This document shows, in pieces, positions 11,320 to 22,795 of a stretch of 64,000 nt of DNA. The translations under genes and the position numbers were made by a program. The stretch comes from Owenia fusiformis (lineage: Eukaryota; Annelida; Polychaeta; Sabellida; Oweniidae): the NCBI GenBank assembly GCA_903813345.2, contig CAIIXF020000007.1, forward strand, positions 7,013,730 through 7,077,729, written 5' to 3'. The notes beneath the pieces are model-generated. The model worked only from the letters and a program-made list of their open reading frames with translations. It made no database searches and was not told the DNA's origin. Numbering within the stretch: position 1 is the first letter of the stretch; every line of letters begins with the position of its first letter.

Positions 11320-14300
11320 TTTGTGACGGTCAACCAGGACTTTGTCTCAACGGTGGGCACTGCCCAACTGGAAATAATCCTCGGCTAACCCAAGATAACG
11401 TCTGCCATTGTAGGCCTGGATTTACGGGATATACATGCGAAATAGGTGAGTAAATCAGATTTGATATTCAGGTCAAAATTATTTTTATGTCACCACCACA
11501 AGGTGTGACATATTGTCATAGTCGTGGATGGTGCTCGGCGGTTGGTGTTTGGCGGTCGGCGTCTGCAACAAATGCCAGGTGGTGACATTTTGCATGTTAA
11601 TGCCTTGTTCTAATATGTCATATTGATATCAACTTTTGCCATTTCGTGTAATGTGATAAGCATCGATAAGTTATATGTGGTCAAGACAATTAGTAAAGGG
11701 GATTCTTGGTTTGTTTCTATGGTCATTAATGTCGATGTATCATTGATAGTGTAGTAAACTGTGTTTTGTTCAGTATCAGTATACATTTACTCTCCTTTGA
11801 AAGTTGCTTTCAAGGAGGTAAGTTTCCCGATACTACATGTATCTTGTTTTAGTTCATAAAACATTGCATTGAAATTTGTATGCTTTGAAGTGGATGTATG
11901 CATGCGTGGTATAGTCGTACAAGTTTAAAACGTACAAATGGAGATTTCATTTTGTAATTATTTTTTGTTTTATTCCCTAGACCAGCGGTTGCTATGGGGA
12001 ATTGGCATAGCAACAGTAACTATAAGCGTTGTAGTGTTGGTGTGCATCGTTATTCTTCTACACTGGTCCAGACAAATGAAGAAAAGCACAAGAATCCGAC
12101 AAAATGCCTGGTATATATCAAGTTCCTTTATTTGAATATGTTCTTATGTCACGCATTTTAGCTCATAATAAATGTTGAATGTCCAATGACATTTATTGCA
12201 AAATATGCGCACGAGGCGTAAAATTCTTCGATTGATTCTTTTACCTTCCCTGTTTTATGATTTTCTTGTATTTTAGAAAGAACAGGTCCATTTAACAGAC
12301 TATTGGTCCACTTAGACTTTTTCCAAAACACTCATTCTTCCATTTACTTTTAAAACCGATTGCAAATTGTAGATAAACCTTTTTTCTTGAAATGTGCAAT
12401 TTCAAAAAGTGGCATTAGTTTTCAGATTCTTTGAAAAATTGGCAGTAAGAACCCCTATCACAAGACTGTCTGAATATGGGTACACACTATGTTTACCCTC
12501 AAAATAATATCAAAACTTATCATTATATAGAATTTATTATATGGAACATATAGCATACAAGCATTTGGAGTAGAACATTAACAAAATCCAGCTATATATG
12601 AAGTTTACTAATGCAAATCTGGAAAACATTGTCATTTTTGTTCACTTTGTTATCAAGTTTTAGCATAGTGCTCATTCCCTTTCATTGAAAATTTAACCAT
12701 CAGCCCAAACTCCCACAAAAAAGATATTGAAACTGTATATTGCAGAGGCTGTGAGGTAGCTTCCCTGCAAATATCATTGTTGTGGGAGTGTGGGCTCACC
12801 ACTAAAACTTAAATTTTGTGACGAAAATAAGGCTGACTGGTTTATGTTTTCAATATGGCTGCTAACCTGGGCATAAATGTACACTACATAACTGCATGTA
12901 CAGATTAGGCCATTCAAAATTAATTATATGTTGGCATTCTGATGAAGGGCCTTATATTAAAAACTACAAAACCTTTATTTATTTAAAGGGTTTTATATAT
13001 TATTTAATAGTGAAAATACAATAACACACTGTGGGAAGGCAAGTAACACACCTCTTGATTCAGATGACCTTGTTAATGAAGACAATACTGAAGCCTATAT
13101 ACACATAGTTTTTATTCAATCTTGGAACTCATTTCACTACAATATAATCCAAGATCACAATTCCCTTTGTCATTTATCATTTATATGCATTACAAGTACA
13201 GCGTACATGGGAACATTTTGTTTTTTTCTGAAAACATAGAATTTAGTGACATTAATTATAAAAACATCTTTGAATGGCCTAAGTGTTTTTCTAAATAGTG
13301 TATAAGTAGAGAATTTTAAGCAATCCTTTGAGTGTCATGCCATTTATACATGATGCTGCCTTATATTTTATGATATATATTGAAAGAGGATTTTTCTGAA
13401 TTATTTGTATTTCAAATATGGGAACTGCAAACTGGCAAATAACTATAAATTAAGTGTCCATACAGACATTTAATTTCAAATTCCAAAGCAAATGCCAATG
13501 GACATTTATTAAAAGTGACCCTATAACTATTTAGAATAGTGCCCTTGTGTGCATTTAATTGCAGTCATTTTATCCTAATTGCCCATGGGCATTAAAACAA
13601 TAATCACATCCCAACTCTTAAAATATGCTTAAGGTACTGTTGGAGTCTCAAAAGGCAACAAGAACATTCACTTTTGAAACAGGAAAATTTAGTCCCCCTA
13701 AAAATGCCCATATGGGGATTTTTCTCAAGATTTTCTTGTAATTGCCCGTGAGAATTTATTAAGAATATTTTTATTTCCATTCACATGTCTTATTATCAGT
13801 CACAATCAAAATTAAGCCAATTGCTTTCATTTCTTGTATTACAAAATGGCAAAATTTTGACAAAAATAGCATCTCTCAAAGTTGACCTTTAAACCACCCT
13901 AATGTCAAGGTCAAATGTCAAAATTCTAAGAAATCACATTTTAAGTAATAAGTCATACTTCCTCTTCAATTCCATGTCAATATATACTTGTTTTGTAGGG
14001 GGGCTAAAAGAGGGGTTTACCGCCACCTGTCCGACTTTCAGACTTACTAAAGTATATGCGTTTTTGATCAACAAATATTAAGCATAAATATTTATGCGTT
14101 TTTCGATCAACAAATATTTACAGCGAGAGAACTTATCAATAAGCTGGACCTATTTTAATTACCTTTTGAATATTTATGGCTTACCTGTAAACCATGGATA
14201 ACAAGGCGTTAACCTGTCCTTTGTTACAGACGCCGAACGCCGATCGCCGAACACCGTCAACAAAAAGTTGGCGACTATGACAATATATCACCACTTCTGG

Positions 14301-14540
14301 TGATCATGTCATAACGGATATTGGACTGATCTATTTTCTTGCAGGTCGAAATGTGAAAATGGGTTTACCAATGCAACTTATTTAAGAAATCCTGTATATC
14401 ATGAGCGAGAATTCGAACCACGTAGACACGACAAATCCGCTGCAGCGAAGGACAAACTGATGATCTCAAACAACAAATCGAGGCATTCGAAGAAAGCAGT
14501 AAACGCACTAAACATAGACGAAGACACAGTGATGATCTGA
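11320..14540 (+). CDS. EGF-domain single-pass membrane protein, last three coding exons (5' end not found)
   Basis: Exons: 11320-11445, 11981-12110 and 14345-14540, all with GT-AG borders and matching phases. Exon 1 encodes one EGF-like domain with six cysteines in the usual order, ending C-H-C then eight residues then C. Exon 2 encodes a transmembrane helix (about GIATVTISVVVLVCIVILL) followed by a basic stop-transfer stretch HWSRQMKKSTRIR. Exon 3 is a cytoplasmic tail with an NPVYHERE stretch and a stop at 14538-14540; an AATAAA lies about 100 bases downstream. The first exon begins in mid-codon, so signal peptide and any other domains are upstream; I could not locate them in the window. 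A receptor or adhesion role is inference. A second open frame in exon 3 is noted as a finding. Confidence 0.72.
11484..11609 (-). repeat. ~130-bp dispersed repeat, copy 1 (inverted)
   Basis: Its reverse complement reads AACAAGGCATTAACATGCAA, a GTCACCACC piece, GACGCCGACCGCC and an end TGGTGGTGACATAAAAAT. The same module is found forward at 14200-14314 and 52474-52607, plus a fragment at about 16413-16470. Here it lies just inside the first intron after the EGF exon. Confidence 0.7.
14200..14314 (+). repeat. ~130-bp dispersed repeat, copy 2
   Basis: Forward copy with ACAAGGCGTTAACCTG, CGCCGAACGCCGATCGCCG and a CACCACTTCTGGTGATCATG end. It sits 30 bases before the acceptor of the last EGF-TM exon. 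Confidence 0.7.
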
Positions 14541-14638
14541 GTAAGTTTAGTAGGTCAGGGGCAGTCAAGGTTTGGATCACTGCGAGCGAAGAGAGCCTCA
14601 AAGGGGGGGGGGGGTGGGGGCTCACCACCGGGAATTTA

Positions 14639-14644
14639 AATAAA
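14639..14644 (+). terminator. Poly(A) signal AATAAA
   Basis: A canonical hexamer about 100 bases after the EGF-TM stop codon, on the same strand. It supports 14540 as the true coding end. Confidence 0.5.
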
Positions 14645-16139
14645 ATTACAGTGTTTATGGTGCATTCTAAGCATTTCAAGCTATAATTTGTTAATGCTAT
14701 TATCACAAATTTTACAAAATTGCCGTTTTCTTTTTTTGTGGGGGTGGGAGGGGGATTCGGATGTAGGTCTTTTTCTGATGTAAAAGTGCAGTTGCAAGTC
14801 GGCCTTTGTATATTGAGAGTTTTTCCGTTATTTGCACGCCAAATAACTTGTAATTTCTAGGCATTGTTTTGAAGAGGCCATATTATATTTGTATGATCCA
14901 TTCTATATTTTGTTTAATTCACCCTAATTGTGTTTATTCCATTTCATTTATTGATGAGGACAAAAGGCCACTGTACACTAAATTGAGATCAAGTTTTCGT
15001 TCTCCGAAAATGTCGATGAAAATCACATTATTTTGACGTCCTCGGGCATGGGATAGTAACATAGTCTCAAAATAAAATCACATTAAATGCATTTTATGTC
15101 AATACAGACGACGGTATGACTACGTATATTATCACCTCAGACCCCTCGTGCATTTGAAAAAGATACTCATAATATACACATGTATATATTATGAACGAAA
15201 AAAATATTTCTATTTTTAGATACCATATATAAAACAAGTTGGAACCCTACAAATTACTACGGTTACTAGCAGAACAGAGACAACGAGAATTACAAATAAA
15301 CTATCTCGAACTTTATTTTCCAAAGTTGAATATCTATATTGTGATCCATGAGAGTGATCTATTTACATTTTATACATTAATATTAGTAATCTACTAAATA
15401 GAAGTACAATTGGCTAATATTATTTTTCAAACAGCTTATATAAATCAAGTAAAAACCCTAGTCTGCAAGTAATCCCAAGTGGAAAGCGTTTTAAAGCTGT
15501 TGTTTTTAAATGTTGATTTTTTTTCCAACGGGGAGTCGGAGTTTCTACATTTTTTGACCGGAGTGTAATTTTAGAATTTCTTTATGTCGTAGTTGTATTT
15601 TTACTTGATACACGTAAGATATAATATTTACATGTTATAATAAATATATTGAATGGAAGATCTACTTTAATTAATTTGATATACACTGGTACAGGGTGTG
15701 CATGATGTTTGCATCCCAACGGCACGGTAACCCTCCTTGAAACAACACTGATCATTTTGAAGATTACAATGAGACATGTTACACTACTCCTTTGAATTTT
15801 AAATCAAATTGTTTAGAATCCGTTATGAATTCGCAGTCCACCAAAAAGATAATGGTATTCATATATGTGTAGTTAGATCATCTGAAAGTGGGCCCGTATA
15901 AGCCCATCTTGCTTCATCAAGCTTCGGACCTATCCTCGTAGAACGTAGTGATTGAGCGTGATGAACCGACGATGCCGTAAGCTCCCAGGACAACGAACAG
16001 CTTCGCAGTTGTTTCAAAATGCGAAGACTCCAAAAGTTGACGAAACTATATTATATCAAATACATTGACAAAGTTCAATGGTCGCACAGTTCATTAGATC
16101 TATAATACATTATGGCACATAGCTTCGTAATGGTTAGAT

Positions 16140-17535
16140 TCACTCCCTCGCCATTGATTGGGCTTGGCAGACTTCATCTCCCCGCATTTCCTGAAAAAGT
16201 ATAATAAAATTAGAATATGAATATATTTCAAAGTAGATGGTTCAGGGTATTGAAGCAAGACTACGTATAAGTTAAGATATATTAAAAAAGGCGCAACGCC
16301 ACCAACGTGCAAAGGTCAATGTTCTGCTATAAATTAAGCAACAATGGTCTACACGACCTGCTATAAATACTTGTGATACTGGTCCCCTCTCAATTCCAGT
16401 TTTCCGATCATGAAAGAAGACACAAAACCCCGAAAAACGTACACAAAAAGTTGGAGACTATAACAATTCACTTTTGGACGGCGTTAGACAGACAATTAGC
16501 ATTATTGGGAAGTCAGCGTTTCCAAACTTACATAGGTTGGTGTAGATGCTACAATATTACTTACCCTAGAACTCTGAACGAGAGAACAACATGGACAGAA
16601 GATGACGTAGATGTAATCCTGTGTAAATGAACCCTGAAAATATAAAAAGTTATAAATATAAAAATATATGCAGTGTAACGATGCTGCAATTCACAGAGAA
16701 ATATTTTAGTGATGTGATATCAAACCAGTACGTTATTCATATATATTTTGACCGTCTCAATACCTCCAAAAGTAAAATCCCAGTTATCAAATTATATGAA
16801 ATATAGATGAAAAAGTCTTCAAATAGACCTCATATCTGCCAATTACAATTCGTTATAAAAATGGTCTTCATTTCTTACCTTGATTCCTTTAAGGTTTCTG
16901 ACCTTTCCCCTGGCGTCGGCCATGAAGTACCACGAGAAGAGAGGTACGACGGAGGCAATGCCGTAGATCAGGCAATGTTCCCCGACAGACTCCGCAACCT
17001 TGCCGGACACATAGCATGGGCAGAACAGCGTTAGAACACAGAGGCTGCAGTTATTAAAACAGCCAAATAGACCCTGCTGGAAATCAATTAGTCCATACTG
17101 GTTCTTATGGACCACTGCGTGAGCTGGTTGTTCTCGTATAGGTTCTTGTTGCTGTTGTGCTGGTTGTTGTTGAATCACGACAGTTGTCTGCGGTTGAGGT
17201 TGGACTGGTTGTTGTTGTACCACGACTACATTGTTAGATTGCTGTTGAGGTGGAGGTTGCTGCTGCTGCTGATACGGTGGAGGTTGTTGCTGTTGATACT
17301 GCTGGTCTTGTTGGCCATATGCGTTGCCCTGTCCTTGGTTGCCTTGGTTTCCATATGCGTTGCCCTGTCCCTGATTGCCTTGGTTGCCATATGCGTTGCC
17401 CTCTCCCTGATTGCCTTGGTTTCCGTATGCGTTGCCCTGTCCCTGATTGCCTTGTTGGCCATTTGCGTTGCCCTGTCCCTGATTGCCTTGGTTGTCATCT
17501 ACCTGCCCTGGTTGGTTTGGTTTTTGTTCTTCCAT
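16140..17535 (-). CDS. PLAC8-family cysteine-rich protein with Gly/Asn/Gln-rich N-terminus
   Basis: Three coding exons, all phase 0 and GT-AG: 17535-16879, 16633-16565 and 16190-16140, giving 258 aa. The start is the ATG in AAAATGG at 17533-17535; the open frame upstream has only a TTG. Residues about 8-75 are a tandem GNQGNQGQGNAY repeat, then a Gln/Pro-rich stretch (PPPYQQQQQ). The PLAC8 domain follows: GLFGCFNNCSLCVLTLFCPC, YVSGKVAES, a hydrophobic segment IYGIASVVPLFSWYF, and in exon 2 the second cysteine block FCPCCSLVQ. Exon 3 adds 16 residues. PLAC8 proteins (onzin, cornifelin, plant cell-number regulators) are small membrane-associated proteins with varied roles; the exact function here is unknown. 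The low-complexity head is unusual next to typical ~110-aa animal members. Confidence 0.9.
17310..17495 (-). repeat. In-frame 36-bp coding minisatellite
   Basis: About five 36-bp units within the first PLAC8 exon encode a 12-residue Gly-Asn-Gln repeat. Units are nearly identical, which points to recent slippage or unequal crossing-over and likely length variation between individuals. Confidence 0.85.
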
Positions 17536-19465
17536 TTTACTTATCACCAAACTAAACAGTGGTTTAGATAGTTTTATTCTGCTGTAATTCCACAAAATAT
17601 GGAAGTCTCTCTCTCTAGAGCCAGCTCCTTAACGTTGGTGGTCCTTAACTACAATGTGTTTTGTTTTTTCGCTACTAGGAGCTAATTGAATAGATTTTTA
17701 AAGGCTATTATGTGAATTAAATATAAGTACTATAGTAAGCTAACAAATTGTTGATTTACTTTTCTGAAAGCTGACATTATCTCAAAAAATTACGATGTCT
17801 CAAAATTAGAACAAACTGATGACATCAGTTTTAGTTTTTATTCAGTTTTTAAGTTTAGATTTTAGAGGAGTATTAATATAGAAAGGTCAGGTAGTGGAGT
17901 TTAAGTATGGGCTTTAACTGTTTAAATCTGGTTCAAATAGTTCTTAAAAAACTACTCACTTTAACAATGTGGAATTTCTTTAGTTTCTATTGACTTTGCT
18001 AACAAATGAAACAAACAAACTATTTGAACAATTCCCTCTATCAAAAACGAATAATAGTAGCTTTAGAAAACTTTTTTTTTATCCCTTTAATGGATTTAGT
18101 AGCCCAGGGTTTTAACCTAATTTCATGATATCGCTAAATTAGTATAAGTTAGAATGCGATTAATTAGAATACTACTGTTCATGATTGGACGGATCATTAA
18201 ATAAAAAGCCCATGTTCCCAGAAGATCGAGATAAAAGAAATTCGATTTTTGATGAAAAATATTGTAATGTAAAAATTGCGACTATGAACCTCAACATAAA
18301 GGAGTACCTAAATGTTCCTTTACGGAAAGTTAACTGGTTAATTTGTAACCCCTCTTGCGCCTCGATATGTTTGAGACATGTTGGAGGAATGTTGGTATGT
18401 TTGTCTTCTCGGTCATACTATATTGGACATATTTGACTGTTTGTGCATACATTAGTTACACAGCATATTGCCATCAACTGTAAAATCTATATGGGACAAA
18501 GTGGAATTCCAAATTTTGTACTTTGTACGTACTTCACATTCGATGATTAATGAACGAAAAATCTAATGGAAATCCCCGGGGATGTATAAACGTCGACGTC
18601 GATTAGTGAACCTAAAGGGCCCATAACCTTCCCAAAAATATTCTTGATATGTTTACATTGATCTGGTAAGATGCTCCATTGTTATGAATCGAATATGTAG
18701 CTAGTAACTAAGACCATTCTTTTTATATAGTTGTATAACATTTTATATTTCATATGTTTTTAATAAATATAGTACATAGTTAACATTCCATATGATTGTG
18801 TTTAAATTTTTTATACAGCTAAAAGAAAAAAATAGAGAGATGAGTATTACATTTTTGTTATATTGACATGCATGATGGGTTTGTCTTAGGTTGACGCGAA
18901 AATGTAAGTCATTGATTTTGGATAACTCTTTCAGCTCGTCTTGCAGTTTCCTAAGTCGTTAGAACGTTATTGGAGAGAACAGAGATACGCAGGGGTTTGC
19001 AGAAATCATGTTTTTCGTCTGAAAATCCTCTGACATCAAATCGTTCAAAAGTGCATTGAATATAAGTCTAGGATTGAAAAGAGTATTCCAAAATTAATCA
19101 ATTACATTTTTGTGTAACCTTAAATGTTGTTATCATGAGTAACTGCAGTATAGGAATTTGGTTTAGAATTGATAATTTATCCAAGTTCAGCGTAAAATCA
19201 TCCCCTACAGTAGGAAAAGACAATTATGCATCTAAATGTGGTATTCCTATAATAATTTGATGTGTTTAAAGAAAATTTGAATCTCGATAAGAATATAATA
19301 CATTATATGATAGTTTTTATATCTTAACGTCGAATGTGCTGCCGAGGGGTTATGTAGGAAACGTTTGGACCGAATCCGACATGCATATTATATTTCGTTA
19401 TTGGTTAAATAGTTTTAACTTAAGATTGAGAAAGGTTTAATTTGATGCCAAACTGGGATTAATCA
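17536..19465. other. Intergenic, no gene recognised
   Basis: AT-rich spacer upstream of the PLAC8 start and downstream of the cyclase gene. The PLAC8 promoter and any 5' non-coding exon should be here, but I see no diagnostic element. Confidence 0.4.
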
Positions 19466-19482
19466 TTCAATGCAGTCTAGAT

Positions 19483-19521
19483 TAATTGAGTCTCGATTAA
19501 TTGAGTCTGATTAATTGAGTA
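19483..19521. repeat. Short tandem repeat GATTAATTGAGTCTC
   Basis: Three adjacent imperfect copies of a 12-15-base unit, about 200 bases downstream of the cyclase stop codon. Confidence 0.7.
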
Positions 19522-19680
19522 GAGTAAAACCAATTGTTTGGTTATTTGGTTATTTGAAATGGTAATTGTCCACTGTGTTTCCTTTTTAACCTGAACGTTA
19601 GTACGAAATATCATCGATTTCACCTGATCATATATGGTAATATGAAAATTAAAGAATTGAGACCAGGGGCTAGCCAACTT

Positions 19681-19686
19681 TTTATT
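19681..19686 (-). terminator. Poly(A) signal AATAAA of the adenylyl cyclase gene
   Basis: The minus strand reads GAATAAAAAG about 32 bases after the stop codon. If used, the 3' UTR is very short; a more distal site cannot be excluded. Confidence 0.45.
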
Positions 19687-19717
19687 CGTTGCATGCTGAC
19701 TCATATACATATTATGA

Positions 19718-22700
19718 TCACACATCCGTAACCCGTTTGTGCATGATCTTTGGCAAAGGCATATCAAGACTAAATGTGTCGCTGACAGTAACATTGTCAA
19801 CATTTACTGATTTATCATCAAAAGCGTCAATTTCGATGTCACTTATGGGCTCAGGCACAAAATAGTCTTCATCAGATGCCATCCCTGGCCTGTAGTTATC
19901 GTACTCAGATTCATAAGCATTCGAGCCGGAGTCATAGTTTATAGCAGGGTCACTTTTAGACATGTCGCTGCTTCCAATCGACGATAGGCTTATATTGTCC
20001 GCCACAAGGTATTTCCGTATGTGCGGTGGTATTGGGTAGAACGCACCGCTCTTTCTATGCGTTGTTGGACTTGGGCTGGAAGGTATCTTTGGACTACCTC
20101 CGTCCATCGATGACTGTGAGGAGACATCAGCATATGCCTCGTCACAGGTGTCCCCGTCACTTGGAAGGTACTCCAAGCTCTTGCTATGCTTTAGTTGACT
20201 ACTATGGCCACTGCTTCGCCTTTGATGTGAATGTCCACTATTCGGGAAGCCATTTTGATATATTGAACTGTTCTGCCATGGCGCATCATGGCTTATATAA
20301 GGCTTAATTTCATTTTTGGAAGAAGTCATTAATGCACTGACACTCTGGATTTGTTGAATCGCAGCATCGATTTGGGCATCTGCATCCACGGCAGATGGCG
20401 GCATAATATTAGGTGTGGGACGCTCTTCACCAACCTTATTAAAATCCTTAGATTGTAACGGGGTGTCATCATCGTCATCATCATCAAAATCAGTACTACT
20501 TTCAACATTGTCCTTTAATGGCAGGGCCTGCACCCTTGATCTATTCAAGTTTGCATCTGGATTTGGGGAACTGTTGAACATACTGGCTGGTGATGTTCCC
20601 TTATCCATCATCGCCTGTGGGGAATCTGGTAACAAAGGTGTCAATGCTTCTTTTGGAGATGATTGCTTGGAGCTTGATGGGGAACTTGTAAAAGTACTAG
20701 TGGGTGGGGAGGAGGAGCCATTTTCTGGAGGAGGTGGGAGAGGGGGTGGGGAGACTTGCTGCACGATATCGGAAAGTGTGGATCTGCTCTTTTGACCAAT
20801 TGGATTCTGGTCGGGGCTAGATGCTACCATTGGACAATTCGTGGTGGTCGTCAATGAATTCGGACTGCTGCTACTAATAGAAACGGGACTGTTAGAAGAT
20901 AGCCCAGGACTTTCAGCAATATTTTTCAGATGACTTGGTAAAGTGTTATACTCAAGTGGATTTACTATCTGGGCTGAAACTTTCGTATCGGGACAGGACA
21001 TCTGACGTGGAAGGGGTGGCTTTTTGGTTTCTTGTTCTCCTTTATCAACACCATCATCAGCTATGAGATTGAGAGTGTTTTCCGGAGTGACAGAAATGGG
21101 TGAAGGGCTTGGATAAAGGTTAAGTTTCACGGGTTCAACTATAGGAGATTCTTGTTGCTTCTGGTGGTCCTTAACATACTGGGCAATGCGTTCGTAGTTA
21201 TGCCCTACTGGGGTTGGTGGTTTGGGTATTGAAAGCACGGGTCGAGGTTTCTCTTCCTTTATGTATTTCAATTGCAGATCTTTTGGTTTAGCAGCATTGT
21301 TTGTGTTATTTAGGTTTGTATGATTTACATTGTTGCCACGGTCAGCATGTTTATGATGATGATTGTGCAGTTGATGCTCAAACTTGGCTTTTGATTTCTC
21401 ATCTAAACCAGAAGTGGAGGTTCCTCCATCAGTCTCTGACCAACACTCTGACATACAATGGTCATAGTCAGACATGACATGATCTGATGTTGAGTTGCTG
21501 TCTCCGCTCTTTTGTGCAGTCCATTTATTGTCTGTGGTTGCTCCCCTGTGATTCACTTGTGCAGCTTTAGGCTTTATATCAACTGGTACCTTTTGGTTAA
21601 ATTTATTATCAAATTGTTTTAATCCTGGTACGATTTTTGTAGTGATACTAGTGTTATTATGTATCATATCATTGTTTTGTTGCGATACAGAATCATTAGG
21701 ACCAGGGAAAGACATGGTCTTTCCATCAATCGTTACTCCAAGTGGAGTACCATTTCCACTCCCACTATGGGTCAGTTTCTGTACATGTTCAGCTTTGGCA
21801 CTTCGTTTATCACCTTTAAGAACCTTGTTATTCCTTTCAAATTCATGCAGCATATCTTCCATGGCATTAATCTCATGATTCATATCTGGGTCAATATCTT
21901 CCTGTTGATGACTGGTTGGTTCTTGGTTCAAGTCTATGGGTTCAGCCCCAACATATACAATATGAGGCTCATGGGGAGACCTTACTGATGAGCTATTTGT
22001 GCTTGCTCCCTGGTTTCTCCTGGTAAGTGACCTTTGGGGTTCAACTGTTATATTCTGCATCATATTTACGTGACTAGGTGTGTTTGTAATACTTCCAAGG
22101 TTATTAAGACTATATTTGGTGGCATTGTCAATATGTTCTCGTCTATCCATATTTGCGTTCATACCAGTATCATTCGTCCTACCAAGGAGTTGCTCAGTCT
22201 CGGGTGATTGCGGTTTATCAGTTTTAAAAAATGTTGACTGAGTTAGTGTGAGTTCATACTCCTTTCTAGGTAAACTATCATTGTTTTGATTTATGTTTGT
22301 GTTCATGTAATGTACAGCAGGTAGATCAGGGGATGCTACCCTTTGATAAGGAACATCTGGAGGTCTGAGAAACAGATTTGATATTGAGGAGCTGCTAAGT
22401 CTCTTTGCATTGTCTCTTGGTCCCTGATCTCCGCTATTTTGCCTTCGCCGTGACATCTTTCCACTGCTTGGTGGTGTCCCTGTAAAGCCCTTCAGCGAAT
22501 CAACACTCGTCTTGCGATATTTATTAGACGCTCCAGTCATTATGTGAATATTCTCTCTTGATCCTTGTTTCCCATTGGTAGACGTTGGACTTGGCAAAGG
22601 GAATGCATCCCTGGAATCGTTCGAAGGTCGTCTGTTCCAACCATTATATTCCAGACCAGGAGATGAAGCTTTCGTCGGAGATTTTGGTCCGATAAGAAAA

Positions 22701-22795
22701 TAGGTTATGATGTCTCCTTTCCCTCTTAGATTTATCTTCCCTCGACATTGGAACTGGTATCTGGATTTTAGTGCTCTGTACACATCTTCTGTAAC
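19718..22795 (-). CDS. ADCY1-like: Cyclase exon 20: end of C2 and ~990-residue tail
   Basis: One 3078-base exon. Its first 38 residues finish C2 ([20 protein letters not shown]). The rest is Ser/Pro/Asn-rich, probably disordered, with a PPPLPPPP stretch, an Asp run, and a His cluster. A less degenerate block near the end ([19 protein letters not shown], from about residue 1971) looks conserved by composition. The protein ends V-T-D-V, a class I PDZ-ligand form. Drosophila rutabaga also has a very long C-terminal extension; mammalian ADCY1 has a short one. Confidence 0.93.
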   Translation of the reverse strand, partial: VTEDVYRALKSRYQFQCRGKINLRGKGDIITYFLIGPKSPTKASSPGLEYNGWNRRPSNDSRDAFPLPSPTSTNGKQGSRENIHIMTGASNKYRKTSVDSLKGFTGTPPSSGKMSRRRQNSGDQGPRDNAKRLSSSSISNLFLRPPDVPYQRVASPDLPAVHYMNTNINQNNDSLPRKEYELTLTQSTFFKTDKPQSPETEQLLGRTNDTGMNANMDRREHIDNATKYSLNNLGSITNTPSHVNMMQNITVEPQRSLTRRNQGASTNSSSVRSPHEPHIVYVGAEPIDLNQEPTSHQQEDIDPDMNHEINAMEDMLHEFERNNKVLKGDKRSAKAEHVQKLTHSGSGNGTPLGVTIDGKTMSFPGPNDSVSQQNNDMIHNNTSITTKIVPGLKQFDNKFNQKVPVDIKPKAAQVNHRGATTDNKWTAQKSGDSNSTSDHVMSDYDHCMSECWSETDGGTSTSGLDEKSKAKFEHQLHNHHHKHADRGNNVNHTNLNNTNNAAKPKDLQLKYIKEEKPRPVLSIPKPPTPVGHNYERIAQYVKDHQKQQESPIVEPVKLNLYPSPSPISVTPENTLNLIADDGVDKGEQETKKPPLPRQMSCPDTKVSAQIVNPLEYNTLPSHLKNIAESPGLSSNSPVSISSSSPNSLTTTTNCPMVASSPDQNPIGQKSRSTLSDIVQQVSPPPLPPPPENGSSSPPTSTFTSSPSSSKQSSPKEALTPLLPDSPQAMMDKGTSPASMFNSSPNPDANLNRSRVQALPLKDNVESSTDFDDDDDDDTPLQSKDFNKVGEERPTPNIMPPSAVDADAQIDAAIQQIQSVSALMTSSKNEIKPYISHDAPWQNSSIYQNGFPNSGHSHQRRSSGHSSQLKHSKSLEYLPSDGDTCDEAYADVSSQSSMDGGSPKIPSSPSPTTHRKSGAFYPIPPHIRKYLVADNISLSSIGSSDMSKSDPAINYDSGSNAYESEYDNYRPGMASDEDYFVPEPISDIEIDAFDDKSVNVDNVTVSDTFSLDMPLPKIMHKRVTDV

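Noticed and set aside
17107-17571. Long open frames on the plus strand and a second minus frame across the PLAC8 first exon
   Set aside because: They are by-products of the 36-bp repeat and CAG-rich sequence of the real PLAC8 exon, and lack start context or splice partners.
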